This document shows positions 1 to 5,291 of a DNA stretch of 5,291 nt, piece after piece. Below the pieces are notes generated by a model. The model worked only from the letters and a program-made list of their open reading frames with translations. It was not told where the DNA came from and did not search any database. The DNA is taken from positions 1 through 5,291 of the forward strand of contig JABHIC010000054.1 of NCBI GenBank assembly GCA_018671205.1, given 5' to 3'. Each line of letters starts with the position of its first letter. Positions within the stretch are counted from its first letter, which is position 1. A program made the position numbers and the translations under genes. This DNA is from Gammaproteobacteria bacterium (GTDB lineage Bacteria > Pseudomonadota > Gammaproteobacteria > GCF-002020875).

Positions 1-1097
1 GAAAGAGTCAGGCGATTCTGCCGTTGAAGGGGAAAATCCTTAATGTGGAGAAGGCACGTTTTGACAAAATGATCTCCTCAGCAGAGGTGGGCACGCTGAT
101 TACAGCGTTGGGTTGTGGGATTGGAAAAGAGGATTACAATCCAGATAAGCTTCGATACCACCGGGTTATTATTATGACCGATGCCGATGTGGACGGTGCT
201 CATATCCGCACACTACTGCTTACCTTCTTCTACCGTCAGATGCGTGAGCTGGTAGATAGAGGACATATCTATATTGCACAGCCCCCCCTCTACAAGGTGA
301 AGAAAGGGAAGCAGGAGCGCTATGTGAAAGATGATGCCGCGCTGGAGGATTATCTGTTACAGAGCGCCATTCATGATGCTCAACTCTATCTCTCAGATGC
401 GCTGCCACCCATTTCGGGTGGTGCACTAGAGAGTCTAGCAAAACAGTATCTTCAGGTTGATAGCACGGTTACTCGCCTTACCAAGCGCTATGAGAGAGTG
501 CTACTGGAGGCACTGCTTACAATGCCGACCATGAGACTGGATGAGATTGCTGAGAGTGAAGCGATGGAGTGGGTAGAGACAATGCTCTCAGTGATCAATA
601 GTGGGCGCAAAGCTGAGGAGAAGATTACGGGTACGGTTGGGAGTGAGGCCGGTTATGGGCGTGTAGTAACTTTCTATATTCGTACACATGGGATGGTTGA
701 GCCTAACCATTTTACAGAGGATTTCTTTCGGTCCGCAGAGTACGCAGCGATGATGAGACTGCGTGATAGTCTGGATGGGTTGATTGAACCGGGTGCTGAG
801 ATACGACGGGGAGAAAAGCATCAACCGGTTAAACAGTTTGCAGATGTGGTCGACTGGCTGATGAGAGAGGCGAAGCGTGGGCAACAGATCCAGCGTTATA
901 AAGGGTTAGGTGAGATGAACCCAGAACAGCTCTGGGACACCACAATGAACCCAGAAACTCGGCGTATGTTGCAGGTTAATATTGAGGATGCAATTGCGGC
1001 TGACGAGATTTTTACCACCTTGATGGGGGAGTTGGTGGAGCCACGTCGCGAGTTTATTGAAGAGAATGCACTACTGGTCTCTAATCTGGACGTATAA
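1..1097 (+). CDS. gyrB: DNA gyrase subunit B, 3' part (5' end outside window)
   Basis: This is the C-terminal 364 residues of GyrB, the ATPase and TOPRIM subunit of the GyrA2GyrB2 topoisomerase that introduces negative supercoils. The frame is open from base 3, so the TTG at 24 is an internal Leu codon, not a start. Counting the Lys codon at 3-5 as residue 1, the protein aligns without gaps to E. coli residue 439 onward. The metal-binding TOPRIM pair Asp60/Asp62 (bases 180-188, in MTDADVDG) matches E. coli D498/D500, and Lys9 matches K447, where a Glu change gives quinolone resistance, so that site is wild type. QPPLYKVKKGKQ starts at residue 93. A long, less conserved stretch at about 115-285 is the insertion typical of proteobacterial GyrB. 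The signature QRYKGLGEMNPEQLW follows at 297-311. The visible part is about two residues shorter than in E. coli. The catalytic Glu of EGDSA and the GHKL ATPase domain lie before the window. The gene converges on the plsC-like gene. Confidence 0.98.
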   Translation, partial: KSQAILPLKGKILNVEKARFDKMISSAEVGTLITALGCGIGKEDYNPDKLRYHRVIIMTDADVDGAHIRTLLLTFFYRQMRELVDRGHIYIAQPPLYKVKKGKQERYVKDDAALEDYLLQSAIHDAQLYLSDALPPISGGALESLAKQYLQVDSTVTRLTKRYERVLLEALLTMPTMRLDEIAESEAMEWVETMLSVINSGRKAEEKITGTVGSEAGYGRVVTFYIRTHGMVEPNHFTEDFFRSAEYAAMMRLRDSLDGLIEPGAEIRRGEKHQPVKQFADVVDWLMREAKRGQQIQRYKGLGEMNPEQLWDTTMNPETRRMLQVNIEDAIAADEIFTTLMGELVEPRREFIEENALLVSNLDV

Positions 1098-1114
1098 ATA
1101 ATATTTATACGTCC
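1088..1114. terminator. Perfect inverted repeat between convergent gyrB and plsC-like gene, putative bidirectional terminator
   Basis: The left arm GGACGTATAAAT (1088-1099) and right arm ATTTATACGTCC (1103-1114) are exact reverse complements separated by AAT (1100-1102). The repeat can form a 12-bp stem in RNA from either strand, and it contains both stop codons (gyrB TAA at 1095-1097, plsC-like TAA at 1107-1105). Its position between convergent genes fits a shared terminator or a 3'-end stabilising hairpin. Neither side has the T-run of a classical Rho-independent terminator: CCCTCCGGGC follows on +, and AGATTAGAGACC on -. The stem is AT-rich apart from its base. The inverted repeat is certain; its terminator role is inferred. 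Confidence 0.6.
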
Positions 1115-1830
1115 CCTCCGGGCAGCTCAATCTCATCCATTTGACGGTTGATCCACTGCTCGGCTTGTTGATTGATTTCACTACTGGAGAGCGTGCTACT
1201 CTCTATTGGAGCACCGATTCGTACCTGGATGGTGCCTGCTTTTTTTAGCAGACCACGGCGAGCCCAATAGCTACCGGCATTATGGGCGACCGGGATCACA
1301 GGATAACCGGATTGACGGGCCAGAGCAGCTCCACCGGCGGCAAACTTCTTTCTTATTCCTGGGGCAAGACGGGTTCCCTCAGGAAAGATGACAACCCAGA
1401 TACCGGCCTGCAGGCGATCCGTACCTTGTTGAATGACCTGCTGAAGCGCCTTGCGACCTGCACTACGATCAATTGCAACAGGAGTCAGCAGGGCCAAACC
1501 CCAGCCAAAGAATGGAATCCAGAGCAGGCTCCGTTTTAATACCCAGACCTGAGGAGGAAAAATCTTCTGGAAGGCGAGTGTCTCCCAGGCTGACTGGTGT
1601 TTAGAGAAGATAACGGCACTTTTTACCCCATGCAGGTGCTCCAGCCCACTCACCTTATAGTCAAGGTTACAGCTGATTTTGAGCCACCAGATTACAAACA
1701 GTGCCCACTGACTGATCACCTTATATCGAACGGAGAAAGAGAAAGGGAAAAAGAGCAGCCCCAATAGGGTGATTATCGGTGCGCTAACCACCATACCTGT
1801 AAAAAATAGGATGGATCGAAGATAGCTCAT
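1105..1830 (-). CDS. PlsC-family 1-acyl-sn-glycerol-3-phosphate acyltransferase (lysophospholipid acyltransferase)
   Basis: This 241-residue protein of the PlsC/LPLAT acyltransferase family probably moves an acyl chain from acyl-ACP or acyl-CoA to the sn-2 position of lysophosphatidic acid at the inner membrane. The N-terminus is hydrophobic (about 4-32 and 42-53), suggesting membrane anchoring. Motif I is KHQSAWE, with His78 and Glu83, so the usual HX4D is HX4E here. Motif II is around AIDRS (Arg122), motif III is FPEGTR (149-154), and motif IV is around VIPVAHN (178-184). The start ATG overlaps the gmhB stop (ATGA, 1827-1830). The nearest purine-rich stretch, AAGGGTG, ends 13 bases upstream, which is far, so translation is probably coupled to gmhB. 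This is the last gene of the operon, and its final codons lie in the palindrome shared with gyrB. A family member in the same neighbourhood in Pseudomonas is called lptA. The true acyl acceptor cannot be read from sequence; another lysophospholipid or an aminolipid is possible. Confidence 0.93.
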   Translation of the reverse strand: MSYLRSILFFTGMVVSAPIITLLGLLFFPFSFSVRYKVISQWALFVIWWLKISCNLDYKVSGLEHLHGVKSAVIFSKHQSAWETLAFQKIFPPQVWVLKRSLLWIPFFGWGLALLTPVAIDRSAGRKALQQVIQQGTDRLQAGIWVVIFPEGTRLAPGIRKKFAAGGAALARQSGYPVIPVAHNAGSYWARRGLLKKAGTIQVRIGAPIESSTLSSSEINQQAEQWINRQMDEIELPGGDV

Positions 1831-2381
1831 GAGGGCATCAAGTCACCCTTCAGCAAAGTATCCACAAAGGAGTAGAGGTCACTGAACTGGAGAACGTTAT
1901 CTAGCCGCTCATCCCCTGTTGCCAAGGTACGCTCTCCCTTACCCGTTTTGACCAGAATGGGTGTGGCACCAGCAGCCTGGGCCGCCTCAATATCACGTAG
2001 AGAATCACCGACAGCATAGATCCCTACCAGAGATTTACTTAGCCGCTGCTCAATATCTAGAAAAAGACCCGGTTTTGGTTTCCTGCAGTCACACTCATCT
2101 TCCGGCGTGTGTGGGCAGTAGAAGATAGCCTCGACAGAGGCCCCGGCCTCCTGTAGCTGAAGACACATCTTTTCATGGATTTGACCGAGCATATCAATAT
2201 CGAAGAGACCACGACCAACACCGGATTGGTTGGTAGCGATAACAACCCGATAGCCCGCATGGTTAAGGCGGGCAATTGCCTGAATACTTCCCGCTATCGG
2301 CTGCCACTCCTCCGCTGATTTGATGTACTCGTCGGAATCCTCGTTAATGACACCATCTCTGTCCAGTATGATAAAGCCCAT
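1827..2381 (-). CDS. gmhB: D-glycero-beta-D-manno-heptose 1,7-bisphosphate 7-phosphatase (HAD superfamily)
   Basis: GmhB removes the C7 phosphate from heptose 1,7-bisphosphate in the cytoplasm, a step in making ADP-L-glycero-D-manno-heptose for the LPS inner core. The 184-residue length fits the family. HAD motif I is LDRDGV, with nucleophile Asp7 and acid/base Asp9. Motif II is TNQSG (50-54). A zinc-loop pattern follows: Cys89-Pro-His91, then Cys97-Asp-Cys99, then RKPKPG (100-105) containing the motif III lysine. Motif IV is GDSLRD (125-130), with Asp126 and Asp130. The zinc loop and the RKP sequence separate it from simpler HAD phosphatases. The related histidinol-phosphatase domain (HisB-N) shares this fold, but no his genes are nearby and the gyrB/glyS context is that of gmhB. 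The stop overlaps the next start by 4 bases, and the start overlaps the upstream stop by 1 base. Whether the anomer is beta (LPS) or alpha (GDP-heptose) is inferred from context. Confidence 0.95.
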   Translation of the reverse strand: MGFIILDRDGVINEDSDEYIKSAEEWQPIAGSIQAIARLNHAGYRVVIATNQSGVGRGLFDIDMLGQIHEKMCLQLQEAGASVEAIFYCPHTPEDECDCRKPKPGLFLDIEQRLSKSLVGIYAVGDSLRDIEAAQAAGATPILVKTGKGERTLATGDERLDNVLQFSDLYSFVDTLLKGDLMPS

Positions 2382-2725
2382 TACTCTTCCCCCTCAACAC
2401 CCCGAAATTCGGAAACACGAATCCGCCCATTAACCATTCTGGATTTACGCTGATCAAGCTTCTCCATCTTTTCCCAAAATGCCTGATTGAGATCAAAATT
2501 GGCGGCAATTCCGGTACCCATCAACAGGATCAATAGATCCGCACACTCCTCAGCCAACGCCTCTTTACTCTTTCCTTTGGTGACACAGGCAGAGATCTCA
2601 CCCAGCTCCTCTGCCATGAGTGAGACACGATAAGTGAGCTCCTCACCACCATTTTTATTGAACTGGTGTTTGTCATGAAAGGACTGCACTGCAGCCAGCA
2701 TCTTATGATAGGAGTCGCGATCCAT
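2381..2725 (-). CDS. MazG-like nucleotide pyrophosphohydrolase, short single-domain
   Basis: This 114-residue, probably all-alpha protein shows the metal-binding signature of the MazG/dUTPase-like NTP pyrophosphohydrolases: Glu39-Glu40-x-x-Glu43 in LMAEELGEI, then Glu60-x-x-Asp63 in EECADLLIL, 16 residues apart. Family enzymes hydrolyse (d)NTPs or damaged nucleotides to the monophosphate and pyrophosphate with Mg2+, usually as dimers or tetramers in the cytoplasm. The protein has one domain, unlike two-domain E. coli MazG of about 260 residues, so the symbol mazG is not given. The conserved core ends near residue 95. The tail (RMVNGRIRVSEFRGVEGEE) has no motif I recognise, and its last codons double as the gmhB ribosome binding site. 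The start ATG is 11 bases after the glyS stop, with only a minimal GAG six bases upstream. The family call is firm; the substrate is unknown. Confidence 0.88.
   Translation of the reverse strand: MDRDSYHKMLAAVQSFHDKHQFNKNGGEELTYRVSLMAEELGEISACVTKGKSKEALAEECADLLILLMGTGIAANFDLNQAFWEKMEKLDQRKSRMVNGRIRVSEFRGVEGEE
2389..2395 (-). promoter_or_regulatory. Ribosome binding site of gmhB inside the mazG-like gene
   Basis: On the - strand GAGGGGG ends 7 bases before the gmhB ATG (2381-2379). It lies in the last codons of the upstream MazG-like gene, whose TAA shares one base with this ATG (TAATG). The spacing supports this start and allows termination-reinitiation coupling. Confidence 0.65.
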
Positions 2726-2736
2726 AATTGTCTCGA

Positions 2737-4821
2737 TTAGGTAGAAGATAGCAGAGAAATATCTGCAATTCTAAGGAACTGGTTGCGAAGCTGAGAGAGA
2801 AGAGCAAGCCGGTTTTGACGAATTTCATCCTCATCACTCATCACCATTACGGCATCAAAGAAGGTATCCACCGGTTCACGAAGCGCAGAGAGCAGTTGCA
2901 GAGCGGTACCATAATCATCACCCTCTAGCGCGGTATCGAGTTTGACACGTATCTGTTCCAGCTCAGCCGCCAGTGCTATCTCGGCTGTCTCTTTTAGTCG
3001 TGCAGAGTCCACCTGTTGTGGAACCGTTTCATCCGTCTTCTTTAGTAAATTATGGATACGTTTGTTGGCGGCACTCAAACTTACCGCCTCATCACGATCC
3101 ACAAACAGTTTTACCGCAGCAATACGCTGATCAAAATCAAGTGGTTGATGAGGCTGACAGGAGAGCACGGAGTCAAATACGGCAGGGGGTACCTGCTGAT
3201 CCTGATAGTAGGCACGGAGGCGCTCAAGAATAAAGGCAAAAACCTTCTGTCCCGTACCGGACACAAGTTGATCACCATAACCGGCTACCGCTGAGTTTAT
3301 CAGATCCATCAAGTTGAGGGCACGCCGGTTTTCAATCATGATGCGGAGCAGACCTAGTGCAGCACGGCGCAGTGCAAACGGATCTTTATCACCGCTTGGA
3401 ATCATCCCGATACCGAAAATACCGACCAGCGAATCAAGCCGCTCTGCCAACGCAACGGCCTCACCTGTGGGTGATGCCGGGAGTTGATCACCAGAGAAGC
3501 GAGGCATGTACTGCTCATCCAGTGCCACGGAGACCTCTGCGGGCTCACCATCATGTGCCGCATAGTAGCGTCCCATTACCCCCTGTAATTCCGGGAACTC
3601 CTTGACCATATTGGTCAGCAGATCACACTTCGACAGCATCGCCGCTCGTTCAGCCAAAGTAGCATCAGCGCCAAGTGCTGTAGCTATGGTGCCTGCCAGT
3701 TTCATAACCCGATTCGATTTGTCTAACAGTGACCCCAGCTTTTCCTGATAGACCACCCGTTTGAGCCCCTCTTGTTGAGCGGATAGGGGTTGGCTCAGAT
3801 CCTGTTCCCAGAAGAAGGCAGCATCGGAGAGACGAGGGCGGATCACCCGTTCATTACCGCGCTGAACCATTGTGGGGTCGGTACTCTCTATATTACTTAC
3901 GGTGATGAAGTGGGCCATCAGCTGCCCCTTACCATCCACTAGGGGAAAGAATTTCTGATGCCCCTGCATAGAGGCGATGAGTGCCTCTTGTGGCACCTTC
4001 AGAAAACGCGCCTCAAAGCTACCAAGGATGGCGACTGGCCACTCAACCAGCGCGGTCACCTCAGCCAGCAGCGTGGAATCAATCACGGCATTGCCACCAA
4101 CCTCTTCAGCTAGAGCAGTGACCTGTTGACGGATCTTCTCCTTGCGGGCTGCTGCATCGGCCTGAACCATCCCCTCCTCCTCAAGCTGCTGCGCATAGTG
4201 GGCGGGAGCAGTGATGGTGATGGCCTCTGGATGGTGAAAACGGTGCCCTTGTGACTGATTACCAGCGCTGACATTATAGAGTTTGACGGGAACCAGTTGA
4301 TCGCCAAGCAGAGCAACGATCCAATGCACGGGGCGTAAAAACTCGACCTCAAGATCCCCCCAGCGCATCCGTTTGGGAATGGGCAGGCGGTCTAGTGCGG
4401 TCTGCAGGAGGTCACCAAGCAGTTCTGCGCTGGGAGCCCCTTTGATATTCATGGTATAACCCATCCAGATGCCTTTGGGGGTATCGATTCGCTCCAGCTC
4501 ATTGACCTCAACCTCACACGATTTGGCAAAGCCCTGCAGTGCCCTGGAGGGATTTCCCTCGGCATCAAAGGCGGCTTTTTCGGCAGGACCTTTTCTGACC
4601 TTCTTTTGATCAGCCTGTTGGGTCTGCAGATCTTTGATCCAGATCGCAAGGCGACGGGGGGCCGCATAGAGTGTGACAGCTCCATGCTCCAGTCCCGCTC
4701 TCTTTAACCCGGCCTCAACCTCACGACCGAGCGCATTACTCAACGTGAGTAGTGATTTTGGTGGCAGCTCTTCCGTACCCAGCTCAAAAAGAAAATCCTT
4801 TTTTTTATCGATATTTTTCAT
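2737..4821 (-). CDS. glyS: Glycyl-tRNA synthetase beta subunit
   Basis: GlyS is the large subunit of the bacterial alpha/beta glycyl-tRNA synthetase. It binds and positions tRNA-Gly, while the alpha subunit forms glycyl-adenylate. The 694 residues compare with 689 in E. coli and are collinear throughout. The N-terminus has FLFELGTEELPP (10-21) and YAAPRRLA (52-59). The middle has RMRWGDLEVEFLRPVHWIVALL (151-172) and SMQGHQKFFPL (284-294). The HD-like segment is KCDLLTNMVKEF...GVMGRYYAAHDGE (398-426). PSGDKDPFALRRAALGLLRI lies at 475-494 and AANKRIHNLLKK at 584-595. The C-terminal helical anticodon-binding domain (DALR type, about 590-694) ends in FDAVMVMSDEDEIRQNRLALL...RIADISLL. The start is four residues longer than in E. 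coli, with a Lys-rich leader encoded partly by a run of eight A. The ATG overlaps the glyQ stop (ATGA), which suits coupled synthesis of two subunits needed in fixed ratio. The gene is intact, with no frameshift. Confidence 0.99.
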   Translation of the reverse strand: MKNIDKKKDFLFELGTEELPPKSLLTLSNALGREVEAGLKRAGLEHGAVTLYAAPRRLAIWIKDLQTQQADQKKVRKGPAEKAAFDAEGNPSRALQGFAKSCEVEVNELERIDTPKGIWMGYTMNIKGAPSAELLGDLLQTALDRLPIPKRMRWGDLEVEFLRPVHWIVALLGDQLVPVKLYNVSAGNQSQGHRFHHPEAITITAPAHYAQQLEEEGMVQADAAARKEKIRQQVTALAEEVGGNAVIDSTLLAEVTALVEWPVAILGSFEARFLKVPQEALIASMQGHQKFFPLVDGKGQLMAHFITVSNIESTDPTMVQRGNERVIRPRLSDAAFFWEQDLSQPLSAQQEGLKRVVYQEKLGSLLDKSNRVMKLAGTIATALGADATLAERAAMLSKCDLLTNMVKEFPELQGVMGRYYAAHDGEPAEVSVALDEQYMPRFSGDQLPASPTGEAVALAERLDSLVGIFGIGMIPSGDKDPFALRRAALGLLRIMIENRRALNLMDLINSAVAGYGDQLVSGTGQKVFAFILERLRAYYQDQQVPPAVFDSVLSCQPHQPLDFDQRIAAVKLFVDRDEAVSLSAANKRIHNLLKKTDETVPQQVDSARLKETAEIALAAELEQIRVKLDTALEGDDYGTALQLLSALREPVDTFFDAVMVMSDEDEIRQNRLALLSQLRNQFLRIADISLLSST

Positions 4822-5291
4822 GAGCCAGCTCCCAGCAGCGGAAATCCCAATGTTTCCCGACGCTCATAATAGGCCTGTGCCACGGCGCGGGAGAGGGCAC
4901 GAATACGGCCAATAAAGCGGGCACGCTCAGTGACCGAGATCGCATTACGGGCATCCAGCAGATTAAACAGATGAGAGGACTTTAGCATCATCTCATAGGC
5001 GGGCAGGGGTAGTCCGGCCTCAATCAACTTCTTGCTCTCCATTTCAGAGCTATCGAACTGCTGAAACAGGGCCTCCACATTGGCATGTTTAAAGTTATAG
5101 GCGGACATCTCCACCTCATTCTGGTGGAAGACATCTCCATAGGTCACCTTACCCAGCGCTCCATCCATCCAGACCAGATCAAAGACACTCTCCACCCCTT
5201 GCAGATACATTGCAATGCGCTCCAGACCATAGGTGATCTCACCGGTCACGGGGCGGCAGTCGAGCCCCCCCACCTGCTGGAAGTAGGTAAA
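4818..5291 (-). CDS. glyQ: Glycyl-tRNA synthetase alpha subunit, 3' half (5' end outside window)
   Basis: This is the C-terminal 157 residues of GlyQ, the class II catalytic subunit that activates glycine and, with GlyS, charges tRNA-Gly. The reading frame is open to the window edge (FTYFQQVGGLDC...), so the GTG at 5273 is an internal Val codon, not a start. E. coli GlyQ has 303 residues, so a little under half is missing on the right. The visible part begins in the catalytic domain. TGEITYGLERIAMY (visible residues 16-29) carries the class II motif 3 arginine, Arg25. It is followed by GVESVFDLVWMDG, TYGDVFHQNEVEMSAYNF and, near the C-terminus, FNLLDARNAISVTERARFIGRIRAL, then AYYERRETLGFPLL. 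All are close to the E. coli protein. The stop overlaps the glyS ATG. The operon promoter and any leader control would be upstream of this gene and cannot be seen. Confidence 0.98.
   Translation of the reverse strand, partial: FTYFQQVGGLDCRPVTGEITYGLERIAMYLQGVESVFDLVWMDGALGKVTYGDVFHQNEVEMSAYNFKHANVEALFQQFDSSEMESKKLIEAGLPLPAYEMMLKSSHLFNLLDARNAISVTERARFIGRIRALSRAVAQAYYERRETLGFPLLGAGS
4829..4833 (-). promoter_or_regulatory. Ribosome binding site of glyS inside glyQ
   Basis: GGGAG on the - strand ends 7 bases before the glyS ATG (4821-4819) and lies within the last codons of glyQ. It supports the chosen start with the Lys-rich leader, rather than an internal one, and fits coupling through the ATGA overlap. 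Confidence 0.65.

Noticed and set aside
24..26. TTG as a start codon for gyrB
   Set aside because: The frame is open to the left edge, and residues KSQAILP before it match GyrB, so this is internal.
220..441. Open frame of 73 codons on the - strand inside gyrB
   Set aside because: It is antisense to conserved GyrB coding sequence and its translation is low-complexity with no recognisable motif.
588..884. Open frame of 98 codons on the - strand inside gyrB
   Set aside because: It lies wholly within the well-conserved gyrB frame, matches no family I recognise and has no supporting start context. It is a shadow of gyrB.
1206..1539. Two overlapping + strand open frames antisense to the plsC-like gene
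   Set aside because: The opposite strand encodes clear acyltransferase motifs. These frames give no recognisable protein and lie in two different frames, as expected for shadows.
1858..1866. GTATCCACA, one mismatch from a DnaA box
   Set aside because: It is a lone site inside gmhB coding sequence, with no cluster of further boxes or AT-rich unwinding region, so an origin function is not supported despite gyrB nearby.
2942..3605. Several + strand open frames antisense to glyS
   Set aside because: glyS is continuous and collinear with the E. coli protein here. The antisense frames have no family resemblance.
4110..4685. - strand open frames in another frame of glyS (4110-4352 and 4449-4685)
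   Set aside because: They lie out of frame inside conserved GlyS and their translations are Arg/Pro/Ser-rich shadows.
5271..5273. GTG as a start codon for glyQ
   Set aside because: The frame continues to the right edge and encodes FTYFQQ, which matches GlyQ, so the gene is cut by the window.
1..5291. Possible undescribed defence, mobile or RNA system
   Set aside because: Every base except 7 + 11 intergenic bases is assigned to recognised housekeeping genes. There are no direct-repeat arrays, transposase or integrase genes, tRNA/rRNA genes, or large non-coding stretches.

Overview
The window is an ordinary, gene-dense stretch of a Gram-negative chromosome, most likely from a gammaproteobacterium outside the Enterobacterales. 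Four things point there. GyrB carries the long insertion in its TOPRIM half that is typical of proteobacterial gyrases. Glycyl-tRNA synthetase is the split alpha/beta type. GmhB implies a heptose-containing lipopolysaccharide. The gene order gyrB / plsC-type acyltransferase / gmhB / glyS / glyQ resembles, from memory, the dnaA-dnaN-recF-gyrB neighbourhood of Pseudomonas and relatives. Base composition looks close to half GC and even throughout, with no sign of recent transfer. The species cannot be named from the sequence.

Layout. At the left, bases 1-1097 on the + strand are the 3' part of gyrB; the ATPase domain and the EGDSA motif lie before the window. Everything else is one tightly packed operon on the - strand, read right to left: glyQ (5' half outside the window), glyS, a small MazG-like pyrophosphohydrolase gene, gmhB, and a plsC-family acyltransferase gene. 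The junctions are a 4-base overlap (glyQ/glyS), an 11-base gap (glyS/mazG-like), a 1-base overlap (mazG-like/gmhB) and a 4-base overlap (gmhB/plsC-like). This suggests a single transcript with translational coupling. Its promoter would lie upstream of glyQ, beyond the right edge.

The operon combines tRNA-Gly charging (glyQS), probable nucleotide-pool cleaning (MazG-like) and two envelope functions: ADP-heptose synthesis for the LPS core (gmhB) and phosphatidic acid or lipid acylation (plsC-like). It converges on gyrB. The two stop codons are separated by only 7 bases and both lie inside a perfect 12-bp inverted repeat with a 3-base loop, which also encodes the last two residues (Asp-Val) of both proteins. 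That shared palindrome is the most distinctive thing in the window.

No RNA genes, mobile elements, CRISPR arrays, attachment sites or gene-free stretches over 300 bases are present. I found no candidate for a previously undescribed system; the findings below are modest.
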